DNA from: Todiramphus chloris collaris
Taxonomy: Eukaryota; Chordata; Aves; Coraciiformes; Alcedinidae
Reading direction: 5' to 3'
NCBI GenBank assembly: GCA_025345505.1
Contig: JANVCC010000030.1
Coordinates: 5,129,532 to 5,193,531 of the forward strand
Length of the DNA: 64,000 bases
Shown: positions 1 to 11,430 of the stretch, piece after piece
Numbering within the stretch: the first letter of the stretch is position 1
How the letters are laid out: the number at the start of each line of letters is the position of its first letter
Notes under the pieces: model-generated
Seen by the model: the letters and a program-made list of their open reading frames with translations, nothing else
Databases searched by the model: none
Told to the model about the DNA's origin: nothing
Program-made: the position numbers and the translations under genes

Positions 1-2910
1 TTGCTCCAGTGAAGAAATGAATTGTAGCTTTCATGAGGTGAAGATTCTTTGCTAATTTAGATTCACAAAGAATATTTCAGTTTACAGAATTAAGGATGTC
101 TTGCATCAACCAAACATCAGCTATCATATTCATACTGGCATCTTTACCCCCTTAGATGTGGGGCACATTTAGAGGAAAATGTAATGAAATATAAAGCTAC
201 AATTTGTGGACTGGATCCATATAATTGCAATATCTCAGTAAAGAGAGGCTTGCACCATAAATAATCAAGAAGAAAATATATATTAATGAGCATTTCAGCA
301 TGATTCATTTGAGCATTCTTAAGAGACTACCCACAAATATTGTGTAAAGAAGCAGAAAAGGAAGGGCCACTCACTCTGAAATATGCTCACAGGAATACAT
401 GTGAGCATGAAAGATTTGAGCTGCATTGGAATTAAGGGAATTTTTTACTTTCTAAATGCTGCAATTTCTTTTTCCTGAAGTGTGGGTATTTAACAGCACA
501 TTCTGCAGAGTAACTCTCTTTTGTGAAGTTAGGACACTAAAGACAGATTAGAAACTCTCAAAGGCCATCATGGTGGCCAGCACGAAACCTAGAATTCCTT
601 TCATGTCTCAAACTATCAAATTTGAATTGATTGAATGAATGATGAATTTTAAAGAACACTGTTAGTTGTCCACTCACAGAAAAGAGCTTTCACTTGGCAT
701 TTAAGATGCTTTTTATAAACTTCTCACTAGGAATAGTATTTGATGCTCTATAGATGAGCCCTTTCACTGAACTGTCTGCCAACAGGTGCAGAGACTCTGC
801 TCAGCCAGCTGGGCAGTGTGAACTCCTTGTTCAAACTGTTGAAAATGTGAGCAATAACTTACTGTGTGGTTTCTTCTTACTAAGGTTTTTGTAAAGGTTA
901 AGCTGAGAATTGCAATACTTGAGTGACAAAGGCCTTATGGAAAATATGTCTCACTAGACATTTACTAGTTAGACATCTACATCTAAACTGTTGACTAACA
1001 GAGAGGGCTCTTCAGTGTGAAATGAGTTCCTCTCTGACATGCTTATTTCCTTTTGCTGGCTATAACACAGAGCTAGGATGACTGGTTTAGATGTAGGTGC
1101 CTATAGCTTAGATACCTGAGAAGAATCATGCCATCAACCTCATTGAACCTCAGCTCCTACTTTGTAAAACGTTGATTTTGTGTTTTAGTCTGAATTTTGA
1201 TATTGTTTTATTTATCATTTAAATAATTATTTGTCCAAATGTCATCTTCAGGCATTTATGATAACTCTAACAGAATTATGGTGCTATACAAGCCTGTATT
1301 TCTTTTTTACTGTTCTGGACCTGCTACCTGAAAGACACATAAGTAATTCTTTATCCACTGGAACCTCATTAGCATGACAAAATACAAGAAGTACAAAACC
1401 TACCATGGTATTACAGCTGTGGAAAAGGAATTTAGCTTTTGCATTGTTTCTGAATATTTTCAAGCACATCTATATTTAGAGGGTGGGGAAAGTAGGAATT
1501 GGTTTCTCAGCACTTCTCACACAGACAGACTTTTTTATGGCATCTTTCCCTATCTCTGCTTGCTGATTTGTCTGATAAATGCCATTCAGAAGACCAGACA
1601 AGGAGTGGTACAAAAGTTTTTGCATACTTTAAATTAATACTAGTGTTTGTAAGACGGTGTCAAGTAAATCTTAGCTTAAACAAAGGTCCTCTCTTCTCTT
1701 TTCTGAGAAATGCTCTCTCAGTCTTCTTGATGGAAAGAATTACTTGAATCACTTCTTTCCTCTCATTGACTCTCAATAGTAGTGTGGCATTGAGCAGTGA
1801 AGTTAAGATGGGAGAGTGCTGCACTTCTGGTCCCTTCTCATCCCAACAGCTCAGTGTTATCTCTCTGGCTTTAGCTTTTTTTAGTGAATGTTTATTTCAA
1901 TGATTTCTTACTGAAATTAGTTGTGACTGTTTCAAGAGTGTCACATCATTGTAGGCCTGTGTATATATAGTGAAATTAGCCTCTCATCTGTATTACTGAT
2001 ACTGCTACCCCTGTTGTCCTTCATGGACTAATCATGGAACTTTGAAGTATCTAGGACTCCTTATACTTTGTACACTTCTCTACTCAGGATTCAGGGCAAT
2101 GGAGTTATCCAGCTAGTGCAGGGCTTGCTACTTTGGAGTTGTAATTTCCATTTGATCACCAGTTACCTAGTTTGTGATTGTGAGATTTGATGAGTTTTCT
2201 TAAGATCATCCCAAGCTCCCTAGCACTGCTGTGTAATGCTCCACAAAGCTATGAAATCATCTTTCTCAAATCTGATATGCAAGGGTGAATGAGTTAATGT
2301 GTGTCAAAGCAAGCATGCATTTAATGAATTGTTCACTTGTAATCTGTCATATACAAAACAGTCCAGTGAGGAGCCTTGCCAGGATTCCCTTTCTGTCACA
2401 AAAAGCTCAACTTGGTGTGCTTTTCTTGGGCAACATTTCGTAGAACATCACTAGCAGAGAATCAGTTACATAAGCTGCTGTTTGTTTGTATTCCACAGCC
2501 ATTGCTGTCATAGCTACATTTCTTAGTTTTTACAGGTCCTTTTTCTGAAGATTGTTCATTGAAAGTACTGACTAACTCCTCTAGCTGGAAAGAAAAGTCA
2601 ACCCACAGAATCCATAAGGGCACAACAGATTTTTTGGGTTTGTTTATGACCTGGAATTACAAGTCTTCAGGGGTAGGGAATGAGAACAAAATGTCTTGAA
2701 AGCAGAGGCCATTTGGGTGAAATTGAAAATGATTTATTTGTAGAAGAATGTATACCATGTTGGGTTGTATAGTCCCAGAATTACAGAACAAATATATGGA
2801 GAAAAGCTATATTGTAGTGTATAATCATGCTCTATTGTACGTTACATAAAAAGAAGACGAAAATATTCATTTTTTTTACTCACCTTGCCTAGTCAACATC
2901 TTACTCATGT
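1..2910. other. Unique AT-rich non-coding stretch
   Basis: No gene, repeat family or RNA could be recognised on either strand. The open frames here (for example around 1374-1747) are under 90 codons, overlap each other in different frames, and show no domain or splice context. I read this as intergenic or intronic DNA. Confidence 0.6.
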
Positions 2911-3200
2911 TTTGTCCATTTGCTCACTAATCAGTGTCAAGCGTCATTTATCTTCATTTACTTAAATTGGCTGAACAATAGAATGCTGCCCATCCTAATC
3001 TTTTTTGCAATCTCTGTTTGACATTGCTTATTATTGTTTGCCTTTCATCATGTCACCATTTCGAGCTGGCATTGTTTATCTTTACTCACTGAGCATTTAT
3101 CTGGCAATTGTTGTCTAATATCATTAGTCTTGGTTCAATCCTGTCCACCTGGCAATCATTAGTTGACAGAGTTCACTTCTTGTGGGTCATCTGTTATAAT
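2911..3200. promoter_or_regulatory. Possible conserved non-coding element
   Basis: This unique block is free of simple repeats and unusually dense in homeodomain-like and related motifs. It holds repeated CATTGTTTATC and ATTATTGTTTG forkhead or SOX-like words, TCATTAG and TCATTAGTTGACAG (homeodomain plus MEIS-like TTGACAG), and three similar CTGGCA(A/T)T words near 3066, 3100 and 3150. Such word usage is typical of vertebrate developmental enhancers, but conservation itself cannot be seen here. It could equally be ordinary unique DNA. Confidence 0.3.
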
Positions 3201-5820
3201 TCAGGGCTCAAAAGAGCAGGAAGACCTTTCTTTAGCGTTTAAGGAAAGCCAAACTCATGAAAGGTCTCAGAAAGCATTGTTCTGTCAAAAAGAGAGAAGC
3301 TGAGGCCCCAGTCCTTATCTTTGAAAAAGCCTTGATTTATGAGTTTTCAGACAGGATTTTGTATCTTCAAAGTAATTTGAAATTACTTTGTATCAATTGT
3401 ATTGATGGCTGTTGTTGGACATGAAAGACCAATGTATTTCAGAAATGTCCTTGTTTTATTATATAAGTAGTAAAATTTTAATATAGGTAATCATAGTGAG
3501 TTTATACTAATTGTGTATGCATGTCAAAACTACTTGCTGCCAGTCTTCTTTTGAAATGACTCTGAGTCCAAACCCAAGTCAGAGTTATGGCATATTTAAG
3601 TACAACCAAAAATGTGCTGAATGTGGGTAAATCCACAGTTTGAAGGTTGAGCTAGATCTTGGCAAGGTAAAAATTACACCTATAGTTAACAAAAATCTGA
3701 GCACGACATTTGCTCTTCAAATACATACAACTGAAATTTCTTGGTTGGTATTCAGTTTGTTCTCTCAGAATTGTCAGAGAAGTGCTAAATGAAGTGGCTC
3801 CAAAATCTTGGAACTGTAAATTGTACCTCATCTCTGTAAAACATAGACTAGCTGACCTCCATTTCTTTAAGGTTACTTTGAAGATGAAGTTGATGACAAG
3901 TCACAAAGCCTTAGCTGAGCTATGTTAACAACTTTGTGTATCTTTAAACCATGACAAATAGTGCCAACTACTTCATCTTTGCTACACGGCAAAGTAAAAT
4001 AACTTTTCTTACATTTGATGTGGAATAAAACAGAACACAAAGACATCTATTTTTGAGGAGCTTATATGTGTTATCCTTTTGAAAGGTGACATAGACAACT
4101 TGAGCTTTATTGTTATTTGCTTAAGCACTGTCATTTAATGCAAAATAATATGTCATCTGTTGAACTGTCTGTACAAATTTTGGTATATTTGTTTTCTGTA
4201 GTATCCCAGAAATATAGGTTAAAATTTCATCTTTAGAAACAAAAGAACTTTTCTGGGGGCTTTATTTATACTGTAAACTTGCTACAGACTTTGTAATTTA
4301 TATGTGCCATTCTAAATACAAATAAGCAGACTGAAAATAATGAATAGACTTGATTACTTTTCAAATGGCAGATGCCATTTCTTACCTACAGTTAAATACA
4401 CTTCATATTGTTGATTTGTTCTGTAACTAGCTCTGAACAGTTGCTAAACAATTTGGAAAGCTTCAGACACAAACCCCTTAGTTTTTCTTAAAAGAAAGAA
4501 GTTTCCATAAATATCTGCATATACAAATGTGTCCAAATCATTTTTAACCAGTCTCTAATTTAATTTAAGAGAACAAGGTTTTGATTGAAAGTTAGAATAC
4601 GCATTTGCTTTCTAATATCTATTACTCTGATTTAAATTTGGGTTATGCAATTATAGTCTTGTTATGTTTGAGCAGGTAATACAGTGATTTGAGAGACTGA
4701 ATGCAAATTCAAGCAAATAATGACAAATGAATCAATTTTCTTCATATATATTAATTTTAAGGTAGGCATCATATCTCTTGAGTCAATCTGTCATTTCTAC
4801 CACAACTGGATCCCCTGACAGCTTTTGCTGCAAGCATGCTGAATGATGCAGAAGGTAGTCCTGCATCTGCTGGTACAACATTAGCTAAAATGTTATTTTA
4901 AATCCTGAAGTAACTAGAGATACCACTTTAATTATCAGTGTTTAAACACAATAGTACATGTATTCTCAGGTTCTGCAGGCAGCAAGTGTATGTAGAAGAT
5001 GTAAAACTAAAAAAAAAATTTAAATGTCAGAAAAAGATCAATAAGTTGAACACAATTTCACAGGATATTTTTGGAGTCCATTAATCAGTAAGTTAGCCTT
5101 TGTGACAGATGCAGTCATGTGAGATAAAAAAAAAGAAAAAAAAAAAAAGTTGCATTGGTTGATATTTTATGTCCTTTACACTAGGAAGTGCACAAAAGGT
5201 TATTGAGTAACAAATACCTCAATGTCCACAAAGTGTAGTGTCAAAAACTCTGGGCTTGCCATAAAAAAAAACTTTATTCTTTTATAATCTTATTCTGTTC
5301 CCACCTCATTTTAAAAACGTCTTTTCTCTAGCAAAGATTAAGTTCATATCTGTGAATGGCTCAAGACTGGCTAAACTGCAGAAACAAGGTTGTCTGAATT
5401 TCCTGATCCTAAAAGTCTTTACAGGTAAGAATGTCTGAAGGTTACATAGATACCTGTTGGAAAGTTATGATAGCTATGTGTTAATGCTGCATGTACGTGG
5501 CCAACTGAGTGATCAAAGGAATCTGTTTTCAAAAAGAATCTATTATTTTGCCCATTAGCCTCTCTTAATACAGCTAGTTGAGAGATTAGATTATTGACCC
5601 CTATCATTGTGTTCCCTTGTATCCCCTAAGCAATTTAGCCTCTTCATTTAGTCTCTTGAGTGCTAAAGGTCAGGAGAGTTGGTGGGACTTAGTAGTCACC
5701 AGGTAGAGCTCCTACAAGAGTGAGTCTTTCTGCCTCTGGCTTAATATCTGTGATAATTTCCATGTCTTCCACTATACCTGCAGCAATATTTTCCATTATT
5801 TTCTTACACTTTATATGCAG
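3201..5820. other. Unique non-coding stretch with A-tracts
   Basis: Mostly unique AT-rich sequence. It contains a near-perfect 23-bp palindrome (3368-3390), an interrupted poly-A run around 5126-5149 and a poly-A run near 5262-5270. No gene or interspersed repeat was recognised; the short open frame near 3710-3928 has no recognisable domain. Confidence 0.55.
3368..3390. repeat. 23-bp near-perfect palindrome
   Basis: The two 11-bp arms, CAAAGTAATTT and AAATTACTTTG, are exact reverse complements and are separated by one G. The symmetry stops at both edges. It could bind a dimeric AT-rich-site factor or be chance; no larger structure surrounds it. Confidence 0.8.
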
Positions 5821-5914
5821 TGACCTCTTCACAGGGCTTCATTGTGTACAGCTGTCACTACAGCTAAATCCTGTTGTCTCTGGATTACCTCAGTGCTTTG
5901 ATCTGTCAGTGAAG
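5821..5914 (+). other. Possible internal exon flanked by splice-like sites
   Basis: This 94-base segment follows a good acceptor (pyrimidine-rich tract from about 5800, ending TATATGCAG) and ends in GAAG before a near-ideal donor, GTAAGTGC. One frame is open throughout for 31 codons starting at 5822, beginning DLFTGLHCVQ and ending CFDLSVK; it would need two bases from an upstream exon to finish its first codon. I do not recognise the peptide in any family. No partner exon was found nearby, so it could be a long-non-coding-RNA exon, a lone coding exon of a giant gene, or a chance pairing of splice words, which is common in tens of kilobases. Confidence 0.2.
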
Positions 5915-6224
5915 GTAAGTGCATAATATGTTTGGTACTGTAAGTAATGATATTCACAGCCTCTCAAGGCAAGAGGAGACATAACTTCATTCAACAGAAC
6001 AACAAAATTAGGTCACCATGCTAGTTTTGCTTTTATATCACATTAGTTATTTCCCTTCACTCGTACACTTCACCCTCCTTTGTAATAAACATCCTTCAAG
6101 TGTGAACAGCAGCAACTGTTGAAAATAATTATTTTCTTCACTTAGATGGAGTTCAATTTTGTGAGAGTGGAAGTTCCTGCTGTACACTTAAGAAAATAAT
6201 TTAAAATCATTTGATATCCTGATT
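5915..6224. other. Unique non-coding stretch
   Basis: AT-rich sequence directly downstream of the possible exon. Nothing else was recognised. Confidence 0.5.
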
Positions 6225-6425
6225 GTGGGTATGCTGAGTGCTACAGTAGGCCCTGCATTCTCCTTTAATTTCATTACAGCTAAAGTGCAGGAAAAGAGCT
6301 TTTACAGAGGTGGTTTCCGCTGACAATCCTGTGACACTGCCCATGAAAGACAGCGTAAAGAAAAACAAACTGTGTGTGGGATAAACAAAGGGATCACACA
6401 AAACATATAATTTCTCATAGCTTGG
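6225..6425. promoter_or_regulatory. Possible conserved non-coding element
   Basis: Unique block with CTTTAATTTCATTACAGC (homeodomain-type core), then GGTGGTTTCCGCTGACAATCC and CCATGAAAGACAGC. It has a mixed, non-repetitive composition that stands out from the AT-rich surroundings. The resemblance to a developmental enhancer is by motif style only. Confidence 0.22.
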
Positions 6426-6907
6426 AGATTTTGTAACCAGAAGACGTGTCTTTCATGTGCCATGGAAACTTCAAAGCAGAGTGGTATAACATAATACAAC
6501 TTGTAATGGTTCTGCAAAGATAAGACCTATACCTTTTTTTTCTAATTGAGCCCAAATAGTTGTGTTGACATTAGTATGTTACTGAAGTGAGAACAAGATT
6601 GCATTTGATAGTGACATAAATTTTGTTCTCCCACAGTCTATAAAATTAGTATTTGATCTCAAACCTCTAAGAGTCAGTGATGGCTTTCCTGTTCCTTTGG
6701 TACACTTTGAATTAAACTCAGCAAAAGAAACTGTGAAATTAAATTAAAAACAATTAAAATGTTCATTTCTCAAAATCATAGACGATTGCAGACAAACAAT
6801 TTTATCAGTATATAAAGAAATTAAGGCAATTTTTTCTCATTAGTTCTACTAAGGCTGTTAGTTCTGTATCATCATAGTTATTTTCTATCTTCTAGTTCTT
6901 GTTATTA

Positions 6908-6951
6908 ACACATTTTTGGTTGGTTTTTGTTTTGTTTTTTGGGTTTTTTTA
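6908..6951. repeat. T-rich low-complexity tract with G spacers
   Basis: A tract of TTTTGG and GTTTT words running into a T homopolymer. It may be the decayed poly-A/T end of an old insertion, but no element body is recognisable beside it. Confidence 0.7.
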
Positions 6952-6999
6952 AATTCTTACTACTGCAGAGACTGCATGAGTATGTAATAGTGTTGCCAT

Positions 7000-7115
7000 A
7001 GTGAATGTTGTCTGATGTCAAGGGGCTGACAATCAGGAGGAGTTATGAAACTAAATGATGTGCTGTTCATATCATTCATCAAAACAATTATTACTAGGGA
7101 GACATGATGGTATGT
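7000..7115. promoter_or_regulatory. Possible conserved non-coding element
   Basis: Unique block with TGATGTCAAGGGGCTGACAATC, several TCATTCATCA or ATGATG words and CAATTATTAC. The style matches bird and mammal enhancer blocks. There is no coding potential, and conservation is untested. Confidence 0.2.
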
Positions 7116-7176
7116 GCTGGAAGTTTGATTGTGAAAAGAAAATAATTCCGTCCCCTTGTTTTTGTATTATAACTGC

Positions 7177-7191
7177 ATATATATATATATA
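7177..7191. repeat. (AT)n microsatellite
   Basis: About seven uninterrupted AT units. Confidence 0.9.
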
Positions 7192-7214
7192 AAGTAGGAA
7201 AACCAGCTTTTTAT

Positions 7215-7425
7215 CATTTTACAGTATTCTTGGCTTCTTTTCGGCTACATTCATGCTGTCACACTGATCTAGTTGAACTGTGTAAGTGATAGTCTAATTA
7301 GCAGACAGCACTAGGCCACTTATGTCAATTGACATTTATTAGCCGAAGGAAGGCAGAAGAGACATAGTCAGTTTTCATCCCTCTGGGGGAATGAGCCAGC
7401 CATGGTCCATCTCCCATCTAGGCAC
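7215..7425. promoter_or_regulatory. Possible conserved non-coding element with TGTCA-type sites
   Basis: This unique, repeat-free block holds a perfect 12-bp palindrome TGTCAATTGACA (7323-7334), which is two inverted TGTCA half-sites of the MEIS/PREP/TGIF type, close to GTCTAATTAGC (a TAATTA homeodomain core) and further CTGTCAC and CAGACAGC words. The combination of TALE-type and homeodomain sites is common in developmental enhancers. Function is inferred only. Confidence 0.3.
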
Positions 7426-7803
7426 AATAGAATAAAAACTGAATGAAAAGGAGGAATTGGTTGTGGTGCTTAGTTTTGAATACCTGAAGTGAAATGTTCA
7501 AACTAACTGTGGGTATAATATTGATGCCTCGGAGGACTTCTATTTTCCTGTTAACAAGATTGATGTTGGAGGATTGAAGAGAAAAAGAAGCTATGCCTTA
7601 AAAACTCATAAGCAAGGACTTACATTCACACTAGAGGAATTTTCTGCAAGAACTCTGTTTGCCTGGCCATAGTGCAATCATTCTTTCAGAAAACAGTGCC
7701 AGATATCAATGGTAAGGGTCTTACTGATTTTGGTGAAAAATGGAAAACTGGAGATGAAATGTGAGACCAACAAAGTTACAGCAATCGATAAGTCAAAAAA
7801 TTG
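7426..7803. other. Unique non-coding stretch
   Basis: Nothing recognisable before the CR1 tail that follows. Confidence 0.5.
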
Positions 7804-7880
7804 TGCCTGCCCATGGCAGGGATGTTGGAATTAGATGATCTTTAAGGTCTCTTCCCACCTGACAATTCTATGATTTTGTG
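7804..7880 (+). mobile_element. CR1 LINE, truncated 3' end
   Basis: The sequence runs through TGCCCATGGCAGGGATGTTGG, ATTAGATGATCTTTAAGG and TCTCTTCCCACC, and ends in AATTCTATGATTTTGTG. This is the last roughly 75 bases of an avian CR1 element in sense orientation. 5' truncation to the extreme end is normal for CR1, and only untranslated 3' sequence is left. Several substitutions from the usual CCTTCCAACC block suggest moderate age. Confidence 0.9.
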
Positions 7881-9124
7881 AAGGGGAAGATAGGGAGCCA
7901 TTCTATGATCTCAGCTCCTTTTCTGGAAAGGGAAGATTGCATCATTTTCATTCCACATTGCAACTTACAGTACCTTTCCATAAAATAATACGTGCAGTAT
8001 TTAGGAAGGGTTATAACCCTTTCAGTATAATCCAATATTTCAGTATATTCCAGTATTTCAGTAGAGAAACCTAATTCTCGTCTCACTTCTTGTCTTGTAT
8101 TTGGCGCATAAAAGAAATCAGCATGTATGGTTTTGCATTGCTATTATTCATTTAGGCAGAAGGAACACAAAAAATGCAGGAAAAGACAGAAAAAGGAGTT
8201 ATTTCCTTCCCTCACAGTAATATACCTGCAGACTTCACAGTTTTTGCAATTCATACTTTCCTAATGTTTCTGCAGCGAATTCACTATAATGTTACCCCGA
8301 GTTCATATGATTGCAAATCTAAGTAAGGCTCCATTCTCTTCTTGAGTTACTGATTAGATGTTAATTTTTTTTTAGTAATGTGGAAATTATTAACCTCTAA
8401 TGTTGACAGATCTTATCCTCAGTTTGACTATGTATACAGTAAAATTTTCTTTTGCTATGTTTGATCAGTTCACATTAGCAACTTGAAACAATCGATACCA
8501 CACTGTGTTTAAAATTATCTTTTAAGGGACACAAAGTAGTCAGGTGGAAAAAATCTCAAGAGACCAGCATGAAACTAATAAGATTTACTAATAGCTTTTG
8601 CTTTCATAATTTGAAGGGAAACCAAAGAGTAGACACTGAATAGCTAGACTCTTAATTGGATATTGATCTAAACAAATATTCTCTTTCTACATGACTGTTA
8701 AAATCAGTTATTGCCATTTCTTAGGACACATTATATTTATCCTTATTTCTGTAGAAGTGGTACTGCTATTCTAAGTTACATAAAGATGCATTAGCAGTAC
8801 ACATTTAATAGACCTATTAAATTCACTTTGCTTGTATTTACTCAGAATTTGAGTATAGGCTGTGTATTCTATACAGATGTAGAAAGAAGAGTATCTAAAA
8901 TAATGTAATTATCACCATTTATGCTACTATTTATTCTGTTAATTTGTATGGAACTGTGGTTTATGGAGGACTTGTGGTTTATCCACTTTTCAATGTCTTA
9001 TATGTGGTTTAATACAATTTATTCTCCAGCTTTGCTAGAGATTATGTTTTCATTGGCATTTTCTGGTTTAGATTTTGCTTGCTTGCTTGCTTTTTCACTG
9101 TTGTAGAATTATTCCAGAAGTTGT
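7881..9124. other. Unique AT-rich stretch
   Basis: It holds a small 18-bp tandem repeat (8020-8064). Otherwise unique AT-rich DNA with no gene recognised. Confidence 0.55.
8020..8064. repeat. 18-bp tandem repeat, about 2.5 copies
   Basis: The units start TTTCAGTATA at 8020 and 8038 and TTTCAGTAG at 8056. The first two differ at only a few positions. Read on the minus strand this gives a short repeated peptide pattern, which is why an open frame appears here; I do not think it is coding. Confidence 0.8.
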
Positions 9125-9212
9125 ATATCACTCTTTTTCCAGACAGACTCCTTTCAAGTTAAAATGATATCACTCTTTTTCCAGACAGACTCCTTTCAAG
9201 TTAAAATGATAT
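9125..9212. repeat. Perfect 42-bp tandem duplication
   Basis: The units 9126-9167 and 9168-9209 are identical over all 42 bases, with matching bases extending one base left and three right. The unit starts TATCACTCTTTTTCC and ends AAGTTAAAATGA. The lack of any difference implies a recent duplication or ongoing copy-number variation. Confidence 0.95.
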
Positions 9213-11095
9213 AGTCACACAGCAGGGCTGTGCAAAGCAGACAGAACACACACAGGTCACACCAGTGACCTTTTTTTATTCCTTTGCCAAATTTTTACCA
9301 ATTAAAGAAACAACAACAAAAAAAAAAAATCCCCAACCCCCAAAACCTATGGAATTAAACAAATTATTTCCTAGAAAGATTAAGTAACGTGATGATAAAT
9401 ACAAATCTTTATGGATTTGTTTTTGGATCTTTGTGATATAAATCAAGATGGCATCTTCCAAATAAAACCTATCTAATAATTTGGAGTTTTGTGATTAATT
9501 CTTATTCTGACCTACTCACACCTGCTTTTCTTTATCTATGAAGGTGTTTAGAACAAAGACATGTTTTGGAAGGTAAAATAGCATAGGAGTACAGTAGATG
9601 CAGCAGAATTCTACAGGATAGCCTTGTCCTTTCCTTGAGGTTACACCATTATAAGGCTCCTTTAGCAGTGTAGCACAGAGCCTAAATTATCTTTGTATTA
9701 AATTTAAAAGAAATTTTTAAAAAGCATCAAAAGTGATAGCCTGATTTTACTCAATAAGAAAATTAAATAAATCAGTAGTGATTGTATCAGTTCAGGGAGA
9801 TGAAGAACTGGCTGCACCTTGAGCTATGGAGCTATTGACTCCAGATTAATTTGACAATAGCATATTAGGTTACTATGACTGCAAAAATTGCCTAGTGAAG
9901 CAAAAGTTATGGTTAAATTTGTCAATATTCAAAGTACTCATTCTGTTCTCAAACATCCATTTTTTATTAAACTGGAAGCAACTTAATTATATTTGAATCT
10001 TTTACTTTGCCATGAAATTTGTGAAATCTACCAGTGGGTTTGAAAGTGGTTGAGGTTTAGAAAGAGTCACAAATGCCTGTACAGAATGAGTGACTGCATA
10101 AATCAGCTCCCAAAAACTAGGCTAATAAAAAAGGTACTAGAAGCAATGTTCTGATGCTCTCCAGTATAATCCACAGCACTGTAAGAATAGATGGGAGTCT
10201 GGACTGAAGCAGCCACTCTTCAGTCTCTTGCCAAATGCTAAAGGCAGAGGAAGTATAAAATCTTCTGGGTTGTCTGAGAGAACGAAAGCTTTTAGAGCTC
10301 AGGTTGGGAAATGAGCTAACTGTGCCAGGTGAATCCCGAGCAAATTTCTAGATAACTCTTTTGTGGTTAAAGCTCCTAATGGGGAAGACAGAGGCTGCTA
10401 GTGTGCTGGCCAGCAGCTAGATATGGCTTTGAAATGACATCCAATTATGTTTCTGTTGTTGATGCACTGACTGAGAAATATTTTTCAGAATCACACACAT
10501 GTGATGTCTATCAGCAACGTGAGCTGAGACAAGAGCCAGTCCTATCCCCATCTAGCTGTGTGGGAAGCTATAGCCACAAAGGGTTGAAACTAGGAATGTG
10601 TTCCTGTCTTCCACTGCAAAGCAAGTGTTGTGTCTGACATAATTCCAGTTTATCAGTGCACAATGTGTAGACAGACCTTTGTAGCAGCATCAAAAGGCAG
10701 CATCAAAACAGTAGTTTTTAAAAATCTTAGTGATTTTATGTAATACTGGGGTTTTAGATATGTTAGATATTTAGATATATTGAAGTAAATGGGAGGAGGA
10801 CAGAGCTGCATTCTGAGTTGGTTACAGTCGAGGTTTTTTTTTTCCTGCAATATATTATTCTGTTTGTGACTAAGATGAAGAAATACCTTTGTCTCTGTTC
10901 CAGAAATCCAATTCTGTATTTTTTTCATTCTGATCTCAGACTTTTTATATGATCATTATATTAAGCTTAAAATAATGGAATTTGCACAAACTGTGTAAAG
11001 ATTGCAGAACTATTTATAGGTCTCATTTATTTGTCCTCTGAATAAACATTTTCTTAAAAAACAGGAACGTGAAAATACTAGCAGTGACAATGATG
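9213..11095. other. Unique non-coding stretch
   Basis: AT-rich sequence with an interrupted A-tract near 9307-9330. The open frames near 10401 and 10653 are under 92 codons and lack domains. No repeat family was recognised. Confidence 0.55.
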
Positions 11096-11104
11096 GAAAT
11101 TAGT

Positions 11105-11430
11105 CTCAATTCTGGAGAAGACCTGAAGAGTCCACTCGGTCTATCTCCTCATTCTGAGGCAGGTTTCCTAGTTTTAACTCTACTGCATTATCTCATGGAT
11201 GTCTAACTTGTTCTTAAAGACCTGGAGCACTCCGCAGTCTCTTCATTATCTTTTTTTTTTTTTACAGGAAAGCTTTTTTTCTAATATCATCCTATGTTTA
11301 CACTTTAGTCTTATTCATTGTCTCTGTGGGAAGCAGCCTTATCTTTGCTCTTGAGGAAGCTTTCCATATTTTTTACTGTTATGTCATCCCCCTCTAGTCT
11401 TCTTCATCCAATGACTGTAACTGGTAAATC
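11105..11430 (-). mobile_element. Ancient CR1/L3-like LINE fragment, antisense
   Basis: Read on the plus strand this follows the antisense order of an old CR1 3' region: a CTATCTCCTCATTCTGAGGCAG block, then GATGTCTAACTTGTTCTTAAAGACC, a decayed 'defect' segment with TTTTTCTAATATC, and a final ACTGTTATGTCATCCCCCTCTAGTCTTCTT. These correspond to the well-known conserved landmarks (short-term, fast-failing bridge, poor-adhesion and TGATAACAGT motifs) of amniote CR1/L3 copies. It is highly diverged, with an inserted T-tract around 11251-11264. The subfamily cannot be named by eye. Confidence 0.72.
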
